A stretch of DNA of 64,000 nt from contig NZ_LR699553.1 in the NCBI RefSeq assembly GCF_902459535.1, positions 1,674,001 through 1,738,000 on the forward strand, written 5' to 3'. The DNA is from Paraburkholderia dioscoreae (lineage in GTDB: Bacteria > Pseudomonadota > Gammaproteobacteria > Burkholderiales > Burkholderiaceae). This document shows positions 41,347 to 51,256 of the stretch, one piece after another; within the stretch, counting starts at the first letter, position 1; each line of letters opens with the position of its first letter. Position numbers and translations under genes: made by a program. Below the pieces are notes generated by a model that was not told where the DNA came from, ran no database searches, and saw only the letters and a program-made list of their open reading frames with translations.

Positions 41347-43980
41347 TCACTCATCCGGCAGGCGAATCACGCTTGCATCCTTGCGGATCAATGCCGCCGC
41401 CGCCAGCATCTGCTTGCATTGATGCGCAAGCAATTTCATATCGTGCACGGCGTCCGCCGAATAGTCCGGCGACTTTTCCGTTTCGACCACCATCGCATCG
41501 AGCTCACGGTTCAACTGCTTGATCTGCTCGGCCTGATCGGCGGGCGGCGCGGTGCCGGTTTCGGCTTCGGTGAGATTGTCGCGCACCACGCTCAACGCGC
41601 GTTGCAGCGGCTGTAGCGAGATGCCTTCGGCCTGTTGTTGCGCCGTGGTGCGCAGCAGCGGCGCGGCCGCGGTGATCTGCGAAGCGAGGACGTGGCTGCG
41701 CACCAGCAGGCCGTTCAGTTCCGGCACGAACTTTTGCGCGGACTTCGGTTCGAGCATCATGCGTTGAAACGCCTGGCCCAGATTGGCGAACGCTACGTGG
41801 ACGTTCTTGCGGGCGAGCCGGTAGCGGTAATCGCGATCGAGCGCGGTTGCCGCGGCTGCGGCGGCAGCGGAGGCGCCGGAGGCCGGCTTCGCGGTCGGAT
41901 TGCTGACCGTGGTGGTGCCTGCGCCGACGTCGGCAGGCGGTATTGCTGCATCGGCATCCACGGCCGCTTGAGCGTTTGCGTTGTTGCCTTCAGAGGCGCT
42001 TGCGCGGCCGCTTGAGGCAGCACTTACGCCTTGGCTTGCTGCACCGCTTGCGCCACCGCTTGAGGCAGCGCTTACACCCTGACTTACCGCACCGCCTGCT
42101 CCGCCGTTCGGACCAACACCTACGCCTCTGCCCGCCGCCGCGCTTACGCCACCGCCTGCCGTCGCGAGCGCCGGTTTGCCGAAGTCGATCGCCGGATCGG
42201 CCATCGCCGCCGCGGGCGCGCGCGCGCCGGCCTCGGTCACGGTGGCGACCACCGCCGCGGCCGGCTTGCCGCTCCACCACCAGCTTGCTTCCAGGTATTG
42301 ACGCGTCGCGCTGATCATGTTGTTGACGAGCTTGCCCATCAAACGGTATTCCCAGTACGGGAACAGGTGGCTTGCCGCAATTGCGATTGCGCAGCCCACC
42401 ACGGTATCGATCGCGCGCTCGCCGATGATGCGCATGCTGCCCGGCGCGAGCAGATGGAACATGAGCAGCACATACGACGAGGTGAACACCACGCTCGCCG
42501 TGTAATTGAACAGCAGCAGACTGTAGCTCATGACCATCGACGCGAACATCACGACCAGCAGGATGTGAGGTTCCTTGACGAATACGATCAGCGCGATGCT
42601 TGCCGCGCAGCCGATCAGCGTGCCGACGATCCGCTGCCCGTTGCGCTGCTTGGTGAGCGAATAGCCGGGCTTCAGAATGATGACGGTGGTCATCACGATC
42701 CAGTACGCGTTGGTGAGCGGAAGCAGACGGCCGAGCCAGAAGCCCACGGCGACCGCGATCGTCACGCGCAGCGCATGGCGGAAGCTCGGCGAGGCCATTG
42801 TCAGGTTCGAGAAGATCTGGCCGAACGGCACGCGGCGGCTCGACACGAAACGCGTGAGCGCCTGGTCGAGGCGCAATTCGGTCTCGGTAGTGCTGGGTTC
42901 GTTCGAGAGACTCTTGCGCATCTTGTCGATCAGGCGCGTGGCGCTCCAGATGCGCCGGAAAGTCGACGAGATCGCCGCATAGGCCTCATGGTTTTTTGCC
43001 GGCAGGTTCTGTTTGCGCATCAACTCGATTTCGAATTCGATGGCGCGCAATTCCGCCTTGACGTTCACACGTGTACGTGGCGCCTGGTTTTGCAGCACCG
43101 CGAGCCCGATCTCCTCGAGATCGGCGGCCGCCTTGCGGATCAGATCGCGATAGAACACCAGCAGATCGGAGCCGCCGAACGTGTTGCGCACCAGCGGGTA
43201 ATCGGTGTGCGCGCCGACAAACAGCTCGTGCAGATCGACTGTGTTGATGAACAGATTGAACAGCATGGCACGGCGCGGCTCGAGCTTGCCGCTCTTGAGC
43301 TTGGGCAGGTTGCGCAGCACGATGTCGCGTGCGGCATCCTGGCGCTCCACCGCGGCGATCTGCTTGTCGACCAGGTTGCGATAACACTCGTCCAGATCGT
43401 TATCGAGGTCGTAGAACTGGGCGCGCGCCAGCAGATAATCGGCGCACGCGAACACGCTTTCGGCCAGCGCCTGCTGTTCGATGCGGTGCATCATCCAGCG
43501 GCTCACAAAGGTCGACCAGTAGGTGTACCAGAGGCCGCCCACCAGAATCCACGAGGCGTTGACGAGCGCCTGCACCGGCGTGAAATGCTCTTCCAGCGTC
43601 ATGGTCATCATGAACAGCGTGGCAAAGCTGATCTGCGGCCAGCGGTTGCCATATACGACGATCAGCGACAGCAGGAAGGTGAGCGGCACGACGGTGCACC
43701 ACAGCGCCACCGCGTTCACGGTGGCGAGGCCGGTGGCGAGCGCGGACAGGAAGCCGATCACCGTGCACGCCAGCATTTCGTTGTGCTTGTACTTGAGCGG
43801 ACCCGGCATGTCGACCACACACGCGCCGAGCGCGCCGGTGGCGATCGTGAAGCCGAGATCGCGATCGTGAAACACGATCAGGCACAGTACCGCCGGTAAC
43901 GACACGCCGACTGCGATGCGCAGGCCGCCATAAAAGTACTGGCTATAGAGGAATTTTTTTATTTCGACCGAATAGCGCAT
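41347..43980 (-). CDS. FUSC-family inner-membrane transporter (YccS/YhfK-like)
   Basis: An 877-aa protein with two blocks of transmembrane helices. The N-terminal block includes L-R-I-A-V-G-V-S-L-P-A-V-L-C-L. The second includes H-A-L-R-V-T-I-A-V-A-V-G-F-W-L-G, followed by N-A-Y-W-I-V-M-T-T-V-I-I-L-K-P-G-Y, the typical FUSC signature. A cytoplasmic domain separates them. Relatives are linked to aromatic acid or fusaric acid efflux; the substrate here is unknown. Residues about 575-705 are a Gly/Ala/Ser-rich insert with a tandem repeat. Start 43980 (MRYSVEIKK) is preferred because an AGG precedes it; 43998 is possible. Confidence 0.85.
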   Translation of the reverse strand: MRYSVEIKKFLYSQYFYGGLRIAVGVSLPAVLCLIVFHDRDLGFTIATGALGACVVDMPGPLKYKHNEMLACTVIGFLSALATGLATVNAVALWCTVVPLTFLLSLIVVYGNRWPQISFATLFMMTMTLEEHFTPVQALVNASWILVGGLWYTYWSTFVSRWMMHRIEQQALAESVFACADYLLARAQFYDLDNDLDECYRNLVDKQIAAVERQDAARDIVLRNLPKLKSGKLEPRRAMLFNLFINTVDLHELFVGAHTDYPLVRNTFGGSDLLVFYRDLIRKAAADLEEIGLAVLQNQAPRTRVNVKAELRAIEFEIELMRKQNLPAKNHEAYAAISSTFRRIWSATRLIDKMRKSLSNEPSTTETELRLDQALTRFVSSRRVPFGQIFSNLTMASPSFRHALRVTIAVAVGFWLGRLLPLTNAYWIVMTTVIILKPGYSLTKQRNGQRIVGTLIGCAASIALIVFVKEPHILLVVMFASMVMSYSLLLFNYTASVVFTSSYVLLMFHLLAPGSMRIIGERAIDTVVGCAIAIAASHLFPYWEYRLMGKLVNNMISATRQYLEASWWWSGKPAAAVVATVTEAGARAPAAAMADPAIDFGKPALATAGGGVSAAAGRGVGVGPNGGAGGAVSQGVSAASSGGASGAASQGVSAASSGRASASEGNNANAQAAVDADAAIPPADVGAGTTTVSNPTAKPASGASAAAAAAATALDRDYRYRLARKNVHVAFANLGQAFQRMMLEPKSAQKFVPELNGLLVRSHVLASQITAAAPLLRTTAQQQAEGISLQPLQRALSVVRDNLTEAETGTAPPADQAEQIKQLNRELDAMVVETEKSPDYSADAVHDMKLLAHQCKQMLAAAALIRKDASVIRLPDE

Positions 43981-44183
43981 CGACTGCCTGGATTCCATTC
44001 ACTGAGAAAACCGCGGTTGAAGGGGCAGACCCAAACTGCCGTCGAGTCTAACTGATTTCATGGGTGATCTGACCTCGTCCGTTCGGCCAGGTTCTGCGTT
44101 GAGCATGCGTTTGTTATGCTGTCGCTTCACTGTCTGTCGCGGCTCCGGCGTTCCGCCAGTGCCGCATGCAAACCCCAGGATCC

Positions 44184-47100
44184 ATGCTCCAGCTCTTCTA
44201 CTCGAACCGCTACGAAACGCTTGTCGGCGCGCTGCTCGACGACCTGGCGCAAGCGCCGTCCGACCCCTGGACCGCGCAGCCCGTGATCGTCCCGAGCGCT
44301 GCCGTGCGGCGCCGTCTCGAGCTCGATATCGCCGCGCGCCAGGGCATCTGCGCGAATGTCAACTTTGGTTATCTCGCGCAATGGCTGTGGGCGCAGATCG
44401 GCGGCGTGATCGAGGTGCCGAAGCATTCGCCGTTCGCGCCAGACCGGCTCGTATGGCGCTGCTACCGGCTGCTGGGCCAACTGAACGACGGGGGAGAAAC
44501 GCTGCCCTGGAATGCGTCGCCGCGTCTGCGCACGTATCTCGACGCGGCGGACGCTTCGATGCGCTACGAACTGGCGCGGCGCGTGGCGACCGTGCTCGAC
44601 CACTATCTGACGTATCGCCCGGAATGGCTGCTGCAATGGCAGAAGGGCGGCTCGATCTTCGCGAGCGGTGCGGCGGACGACTCCGGCCCGCGTCTTGTCG
44701 GCGCGAGCGAAGCGGCGCGCGAAGACGAGCGCTGGCAAGCCGCATTGTGGCGCGCGGTGCTCGCGGAACTGGCGGGAAACGGGCAAACGGCCGCAGCCGC
44801 GTTGCCGCCCGCCTACCGTTTTCTGGATGAAATCGGCACGCTCGATCTCGAGGCCATCTCGAACGCACAGTGGCCCGAAGCGGTCAGCGTTTTCGCGCTG
44901 CCCACCATGCCGCCGTTGCACGTGGCGCTGCTGCGCGCGCTTTCGCGCTGGGTCGACGTGCGCCTGTACGTGATGAACCCGTGCCGCGAGTTCTGGTTCG
45001 ACGTGGTCAGCGAAGGGCGTGTTCAGGCGCTCGACGCCGCCGGCCAGCTCGACTATCAGGAAGTCGGCCATCCGCTGCTCGCCGAGTGGGGCCGGCAGAC
45101 CCAGGCGCAATTGCACATGCTGCACGAGCTGACCGAGAGCGCGGCCTCCGGCGAGACCGGCGATTTCACGGAAAATCCGCAACCGAGCTGGCTTGCCGCC
45201 GTGCAGAACGGCATCCTCGATCTGCGCAAGGAGACCGACGCCGACGAACTGCTGATCGAGCAAGGCATTGAGGTCCACGTTTGCCACAGTCTGTCGCGGC
45301 AGCTCGAAGTGCTGCACGATCGCCTGCTCGGCTGGTTCGACGAATTCGACGACCTTCAGCCGTCCGACGTGCTGGTCGCCGTATCCGATCTCGCGGCGGC
45401 CGGCCCCTTGATCGACGCCGTGTTCGGCACCACGCCGCCTGGCGACACCCGCCGCATTCCGTATCGGATCACCGGCTTGCCGCCGTCGCAGGCCAATCCG
45501 GTCGCGCGGTTGCTGCTCGATTGGCTGGCCTTGCCCGAGCGCAGCGTGGGCGCGCCGGACCTGATCGAATGGTTGCGTGTCGACGCCATTGCCGTGCGTT
45601 ACGGGATCGACGCGAGTTCGCTCGAAGCCGCACAGGAATGGCTGGCCGCGGCCGGCGCGCGTCGTGGGCTTTCACCGGTCGAGCCGACCGGCGAACATGT
45701 GCCGATCGCGCGTCATACGTTGGCGGATGCGCTTACGCGTCTGTATCTCGGCTACGCCATGCCGGACGGCGGCGAACCGGTTGACGCGTGGCTGCCGGTC
45801 GAAGGCGCCGACGGCGCGGATGCCGAGCTGCTCGGCCGCCTGTCGCGCTTCGTGGACGACATTGACAGCTTCGCGGCGAATTGCGCGGTCGAACGCACGC
45901 CTGCCGAATGGACCCAACTGCTGCTCGACACGCTCGCGCAGTGTTTCGACGGCGGCGTTGAATTCGCCCATTCGCTCGCCGCCGTGCGCGACGCGATCGA
46001 CCAAATGGGTGACGCAATGCAAGCCGGCGCGCAAGAGGTCGCGATGCCCGCCGCAGTGGTGCGCGGCGCGCTCACCGAAGCGCTCGACGACCCGGCGCGC
46101 GGCGGCGTGCCCTGGGGCAGCGTGACGTTTTCGTCGTTGACCAGTTTGCGCGGGTTGCCGTATCGCGTGGTGTGCCTGCTCGGCATGGACGACGGTGTGC
46201 TGCCGAGTCTCGCGCGCGCCGACGAGTTCGATCTGATGGCCGCGTTCGGCAAAGCCGGCGACCGCCAGCGGCGCGACGACGAACGCAATCTGTTCCTCGA
46301 TCTGCTGCTCGCCGCGCGCGATCGCCTCTTCATTGCTTATACGGGCCGCAGCATTCGCGACAACTCGCCATTGCCGCCGGCCGCGCTGGTCGACGAATTG
46401 CTCGACCATCTTGCGCAGGTGTCGGCGGGCGAGGGCGCGAGTCCGGCTGAAGTCGAGAGCGCGCGGCATGCGTTCATTGTCGAACATCCGTTGCAGGCAT
46501 TCGCATCGGACTATTTCTCGCCGCAATCCGGTCTCTTCAGCTACGACGCGGATCGCGCCGAGCTGGCCACGTTACTGGCCGCGCCCGCACATCCCGCCGC
46601 CGCACCTTTCTTCGATCGACCCTTGCCGCCAGAAGAGCCGGCGCCGATCGCCTTCGACGAATTCGTGCGCTTCTGGCGTCATCCTGCGCGGGCGTTGTTG
46701 CGTGACCGGCTGGGCATCGTGTTGTCGGACGCACAGGGCGAATTGCTCGACACCGAGCCGTTCGAACTGGATTACGCCGGGCGCGATGCATTGGCGGATC
46801 GTCTTTTGCCAGTCCTGCTCGACGCCGCTACGGAAGACGACGTCATCTTCGAACGCGTGCGCCGCGTGGCGGCGGCCAGCCCGGAATTGCCGGGCGGCGC
46901 GACCGGCGCGGTGTGGCGCGCACGTGAGCTCGGCGCGTTGCGCCAGCTTGCCGACAGCGTGCGCCGCGAAGCGGCTTCGGGTGTCGAGCGTTTGCCGTTC
47001 GTGCTCGACATCGCACCGCGCTGGCCGGAGAGCGCGGAGATCGCCGGCCCGCTTTTCGGCCCGCATGACGCGCTGCTGCGGCAAGCCGCGCAAACGCCGC

Positions 47101-47567
47101 TGCAACTGCACGGCAGTCTGAATCTGCTCACCGAAACAGGACAAGTGATTTTCCGCTACGCCAAACCTACCGCACGCGACTATCTGTCGGCGTGGCTCGC
47201 GCATCTGGTGTATTGCGCCGCACGGCCGGACGGTCCGCGCCGCACCGTATGGCATGGCAGCGGCGAGAGCTTCGAACTCACACCGGTCGCCGCGCCGCTC
47301 GACGAACTGGCGCCGCTTGCCGCGTTGTTCAAGGCAGGGCGCATGCTGCCGCTGCGCTTTTTCCCGAAGAGCGCGTGGGCCCGGGTCAGCGAAAGCGAAT
47401 CCGCGGCGCTGGGCGTCTGGATCAACGACCGCGTGCGCGGCGAGTCCGACGACCCCGCGTTGCGCATCGCCTTGCGCGGCACGCCGCTCACGCTCGAGGA
47501 ACCGTTCGGCAGTCTCGCCGCGATCGTGTTCAAGCCGCTCATCCAGCATCTGCGGAGCGCGTCATGA
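44184..47567 (+). CDS. recC: Exodeoxyribonuclease V gamma subunit RecC
   Basis: A 1127-aa subunit of the RecBCD helicase-nuclease, which processes double-strand breaks and recognises Chi. The N-terminus L-Q-L-F-Y-S-N-R-Y-E-T-L is a RecC hallmark, as are F-x-x-L-x-S-L-R-G-L-P-Y-R-V-V and L-L-G-M-D-D-G in the inactive helicase domain. The ATG at 44184 has AGGA 4 nt upstream; an ATG at 44166 is an alternative. Its stop overlaps the recB start (ATGA). Confidence 0.93.
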   Translation: MLQLFYSNRYETLVGALLDDLAQAPSDPWTAQPVIVPSAAVRRRLELDIAARQGICANVNFGYLAQWLWAQIGGVIEVPKHSPFAPDRLVWRCYRLLGQLNDGGETLPWNASPRLRTYLDAADASMRYELARRVATVLDHYLTYRPEWLLQWQKGGSIFASGAADDSGPRLVGASEAAREDERWQAALWRAVLAELAGNGQTAAAALPPAYRFLDEIGTLDLEAISNAQWPEAVSVFALPTMPPLHVALLRALSRWVDVRLYVMNPCREFWFDVVSEGRVQALDAAGQLDYQEVGHPLLAEWGRQTQAQLHMLHELTESAASGETGDFTENPQPSWLAAVQNGILDLRKETDADELLIEQGIEVHVCHSLSRQLEVLHDRLLGWFDEFDDLQPSDVLVAVSDLAAAGPLIDAVFGTTPPGDTRRIPYRITGLPPSQANPVARLLLDWLALPERSVGAPDLIEWLRVDAIAVRYGIDASSLEAAQEWLAAAGARRGLSPVEPTGEHVPIARHTLADALTRLYLGYAMPDGGEPVDAWLPVEGADGADAELLGRLSRFVDDIDSFAANCAVERTPAEWTQLLLDTLAQCFDGGVEFAHSLAAVRDAIDQMGDAMQAGAQEVAMPAAVVRGALTEALDDPARGGVPWGSVTFSSLTSLRGLPYRVVCLLGMDDGVLPSLARADEFDLMAAFGKAGDRQRRDDERNLFLDLLLAARDRLFIAYTGRSIRDNSPLPPAALVDELLDHLAQVSAGEGASPAEVESARHAFIVEHPLQAFASDYFSPQSGLFSYDADRAELATLLAAPAHPAAAPFFDRPLPPEEPAPIAFDEFVRFWRHPARALLRDRLGIVLSDAQGELLDTEPFELDYAGRDALADRLLPVLLDAATEDDVIFERVRRVAAASPELPGGATGAVWRARELGALRQLADSVRREAASGVERLPFVLDIAPRWPESAEIAGPLFGPHDALLRQAAQTPLQLHGSLNLLTETGQVIFRYAKPTARDYLSAWLAHLVYCAARPDGPRRTVWHGSGESFELTPVAAPLDELAPLAALFKAGRMLPLRFFPKSAWARVSESESAALGVWINDRVRGESDDPALRIALRGTPLTLEEPFGSLAAIVFKPLIQHLRSAS

Positions 47568-50500
47568 GCGGGGGCAAGCGGAGTTACGCGCTGGTGGCCG
47601 AGGAACTCGACGTCTTCGCCTGTTCGCTCGACGGCGTGAATCAGATCGAGGCTTCGGCGGGCACCGGCAAGACCTGGAATATTTGCGCGTTGTATGTGCG
47701 GCTGCTGCTCGAAAAGAACCTGAATGCGGATCAGATTCTGGTCGTCACGTTCACTAAGGCGGCGACGGCGGAATTGCACGAGCGCATTCGCGGCCGTCTC
47801 GCCGAACTGCACCGGGCGATCGAAATGGACGACGACGGCGGCGATCCGTTCGTCCGCCGTCTCTTTGAAACGACGCTGGCGCCGGAGCGGGGCATCGAGC
47901 GCGAGGCCGCCTTGAAAATGGTGCGACGCGCGCTGCGCACCTTCGACCAGGCGGCGATCCACACCATTCACGCATTCTGTCAGCGCGCGTTGCAGGAAGC
48001 GCCGTTTGCCGCGGCCATGCCGTTCGCTTTCGAAATGGAAGCCGACGACGCGGCCTTGCGCTTCGAAATGGCGGCTGATTTCTGGCGCGAGCAGGTGGAG
48101 CCGGTGGCACATGCGCATCCCGCATTTGCCGCGTGGCTGGTGGCCAAACACGCCGGTCCCGCTTCACTCGACGAGCAGCTCGCGCGGCGTCTGAAAAAGC
48201 CGTTGGCGCAGTTGCGCTGGGGTAAGCTCGACACGAGCGGCAATGGCGCGGATCCGCAAGCAGGCTTCGATGCGGCCTGCGAGCTCTGGCATGCAGAGCG
48301 CGACACGATCGTCAGTTTGCTGGCCGAGGCGCAGGAGCGCTTGAGCAAGACTTCGCACAAGCCCGATCATGTGAGCGGCGCCATCGCCGCATGGACCGAA
48401 TACTTCGCGCAGGGCGACTGCCATGCGCCGCCGCCGAAAGCGGCGTTGAAGCTGACGGCTTCAGCCTTGAAGAAGGCCACCAAGGTGAAGTTCGAGCCGC
48501 CCGTGCATCCGTTCTTCGAACACGCTGAAGCGCTGGCGGCGGCCGTGGTCGCGGCCGAAGCCGCGCAACGCGCGCGCTGGCTCTCGCTCGTGCAGGCCTG
48601 GCTCGACTACGCACCCGCCGAACTGGTGGCGCGCAAGCGCACACGCCGGGTCGTGTCGTTCGACGATCTGCTGTCCAACCTGTATCGCGCGCTCGCCGCG
48701 CACCCCTGGCTTGCCGACGCTTTGCGCGCGCGTTATCCGGCTGCGCTGATCGACGAGTTTCAGGACACCGATCCGCTGCAGTTCGCGATCTTCAGCCGCA
48801 TTTTCGCGCCGGCCGGTCCGCTGTTTCTGGTCGGCGATCCGAAGCAGGCGATCTACAGTTTTCGCGCGGCGGATCTGCATACCTATCTGGCGGCGCGCGA
48901 GGCGGCATCCGCGTGCTACACGCTGGCCGTCAATCAGCGCTCGACCGCGCCGATCGTCGAGGCATGCAATCGGCTCTTCGAAGCCAATCCTCAGGCATTC
49001 GTGCTGGACGGTCTCGACTATCAGCCGGTGCGTGCGGGCGAACGGCGCAGGCCACCGTTCTCCGACCCGCAGGCGAGCGCCGGCGACTTCCGTATCTGGA
49101 CCTTGCCGCAGGGCGATGCCGCATTGAACAAGCGCGAGGCTCAGCGCGAAGCGAGCGAGGCGTGCGCCGCCGAGATCGTGCGGCTGCTGCGCGGCGCGCG
49201 CGAAGGCATGGTGACGATCGGCGACGCGCCGCTCGCGCCGGGCAACATCGCCGTGCTGGTGCAAACGCACAAGCAGGGCAGTCTGATCAAACGCGTGCTG
49301 GCCGCGTGGGGTGTCGGCAGCGTGGAACTGGCGCAGGCGTCGGTGTTCGCGACGCTCGATGCCGAGCAGATCGAACGCGTGCTCGCCGCGGTCGATACGC
49401 CGGGCGATCTGCGCCGTTTGCGCGCCGCGCTGGCAACCGACTGGCTGGGCCTCGACGCCGCCGCGTTGTGGCGTCTCGAGCAGGTGGCCGACGCGCCGTC
49501 GCCCGCCGACGACCCCGCGCACGCCGCCGACGCGATGGGCTGGGTGGAACGTTTTTCGCGCTACCGCACGCTGTGGCATGAGCGCGGCTTCGCGGTGATG
49601 TGGCGCACGCTGATGCGTGAGCTGCGTGTCGCGCAACGGCTGGTTGCCGGACCGGACGGCGAGCGTCGTCTGACGAACGTGAACCACCTGGCCGAACTCG
49701 TGCAGGCGCGCGCCGCGACGCAACCAGGTATAGCACCGACCTTGCGCTGGCTCGCCGCGCAACGCACCCAGGGCGGTGGCGAAGAGGCGCAGTTGCGACT
49801 CGAATCGGATCGCAACCTCGTGCAGATCGTTACCGTCCACAAATCGAAAGGGCTCGAATACGCGGTGGTGTTCTGTCCGTTCCTGAACGATGGCGCGTTG
49901 CGCGAGCCGCCGTCGTCCGGCTTGCCGGATGCCCGCGAGTACCACGACGAAACAGGCACAGCGGTGCTGCACTACGGTTGCGACGACGAAGAAGCCGAAC
50001 ATGCGTCGCGCTACGCGGTGCGCGAGCAGGCGGCGGAGCGGGCGCGGCTCGTCTACGTGGCGTTGACGCGCGCGGTGTACCGCTGCTATCTGGTTGCCGG
50101 CACGTATCAGTCGTCGCGCTCAACCAGGGAATCGCGCCGCAGCGTGCTGAACTGGCTGGTGGGCGGCAGCGGCCACAGTTTCGACGACTGGCTCGCCGAG
50201 CCGCCCGACGAAGCCGCGTTGTCGGCGCGCTGGCAGGCGCTGGCGGGTGGGTCGATCACGCTGCAGCCCTTGCCGAGGCCCGAGCGCCGCGTGCCGCTGG
50301 AAAGCCTGCAGGACCGCAGCGCGCATATGCAGGCGCGGGCCAATCGCAGGCCGCTGCGCGATCAGTGGCGCATGGCGAGTTTCAGCGGCCTGATCGCCGC
50401 GGGCAGCAAAGCTGATGAGGCGCACGCGCCGGTGGAAGAAGTGCGCCCCGATCACGACGAAATCGCCGATGCGCTCGTGGTCACGCCGGTGCCTGCACCG

Positions 50501-51256
50501 CACCCTCAAGCCCACGCGGAAGACGATGTTCTCGCGTTTCCGCGCGGCGCGGCGGCGGGCGACTGTCTGCACCGCATGTTCGAACTCGCCGATTTCACCG
50601 CGCCGCCTACGTGGACCGACGCCATTCGCGGCGCGCTGCGCGAGCGTCCGGCGCCGGCTGCGCCTGAGCTCGCCGCGCGCCTGCCTGCGATGATGCACAA
50701 CCTGCTCCGGGACGTGGTCGCTACCGAACTGCAGCCCGGCATGAGGCTCGCGAATCTGGATCCGCGCCGGCGTCTGAACGAGCTCGAGTTTCTGTTCGCG
50801 GCGCCGTCGCTGGATTTCCCTGCGTTGCGGGAACTGCTGATCGAACACGGCTATCCTGACGTCGCACTGGAACCCGGCGTGCTGCGCGGGTTCGTCAAAG
50901 GATTTATCGACATGATCGTCGAGCACGACGGACGTTTCTGGATCGTCGACTGGAAGTCGAACCATCTGGGCGACACGGCCGCCGACTACGCCGCCGCGCC
51001 GCTCGAAGCGGCTATGGCGAGTCACGCGTATCACCTGCAGGCGCTGCTTTATACGGTCGCATTGCATCGTTACCTGAAAACGCGGGTGCGCGATTATTCG
51101 TACGACACGCACATCGGCGGCTATCTGTATCTGTTCGTGCGCGGCGTACGTCCGCATTGGCATGACGCCGACGGGCCGGCGGGCGTGCACAGGCGGCGCC
51201 CGGCATTCGAACTGGTCGCGCTGCTCGATGCGGCGATGATCGGAGGTGTCGCATGA
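47564..51256 (+). CDS. recB: Exodeoxyribonuclease V beta subunit RecB
   Basis: A 1230-aa UvrD-type helicase with a C-terminal nuclease. Walker A is A-S-A-G-T-G-K-T at residues 30-37, motif II L-I-D-E-F-Q-D-T, and motif VI V-A-L-T-R-A. The nuclease motif F-W-I-V-D-W-K-S-N (about residue 1128) follows G-F-I-D-M-I, matching the catalytic D...D-x-K of RecB. It is the 3'-5' helicase and only nuclease of the complex. ATGA overlaps join it to recC and recD. Confidence 0.94.
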   Translation: MSGGKRSYALVAEELDVFACSLDGVNQIEASAGTGKTWNICALYVRLLLEKNLNADQILVVTFTKAATAELHERIRGRLAELHRAIEMDDDGGDPFVRRLFETTLAPERGIEREAALKMVRRALRTFDQAAIHTIHAFCQRALQEAPFAAAMPFAFEMEADDAALRFEMAADFWREQVEPVAHAHPAFAAWLVAKHAGPASLDEQLARRLKKPLAQLRWGKLDTSGNGADPQAGFDAACELWHAERDTIVSLLAEAQERLSKTSHKPDHVSGAIAAWTEYFAQGDCHAPPPKAALKLTASALKKATKVKFEPPVHPFFEHAEALAAAVVAAEAAQRARWLSLVQAWLDYAPAELVARKRTRRVVSFDDLLSNLYRALAAHPWLADALRARYPAALIDEFQDTDPLQFAIFSRIFAPAGPLFLVGDPKQAIYSFRAADLHTYLAAREAASACYTLAVNQRSTAPIVEACNRLFEANPQAFVLDGLDYQPVRAGERRRPPFSDPQASAGDFRIWTLPQGDAALNKREAQREASEACAAEIVRLLRGAREGMVTIGDAPLAPGNIAVLVQTHKQGSLIKRVLAAWGVGSVELAQASVFATLDAEQIERVLAAVDTPGDLRRLRAALATDWLGLDAAALWRLEQVADAPSPADDPAHAADAMGWVERFSRYRTLWHERGFAVMWRTLMRELRVAQRLVAGPDGERRLTNVNHLAELVQARAATQPGIAPTLRWLAAQRTQGGGEEAQLRLESDRNLVQIVTVHKSKGLEYAVVFCPFLNDGALREPPSSGLPDAREYHDETGTAVLHYGCDDEEAEHASRYAVREQAAERARLVYVALTRAVYRCYLVAGTYQSSRSTRESRRSVLNWLVGGSGHSFDDWLAEPPDEAALSARWQALAGGSITLQPLPRPERRVPLESLQDRSAHMQARANRRPLRDQWRMASFSGLIAAGSKADEAHAPVEEVRPDHDEIADALVVTPVPAPHPQAHAEDDVLAFPRGAAAGDCLHRMFELADFTAPPTWTDAIRGALRERPAPAAPELAARLPAMMHNLLRDVVATELQPGMRLANLDPRRRLNELEFLFAAPSLDFPALRELLIEHGYPDVALEPGVLRGFVKGFIDMIVEHDGRFWIVDWKSNHLGDTAADYAAAPLEAAMASHAYHLQALLYTVALHRYLKTRVRDYSYDTHIGGYLYLFVRGVRPHWHDADGPAGVHRRRPAFELVALLDAAMIGGVA

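Noticed and set aside
42298..43899. 533-aa forward open frame opposite the FUSC gene
   Set aside because: Shadow of the FUSC gene; no ribosome site and no recognisable domain.
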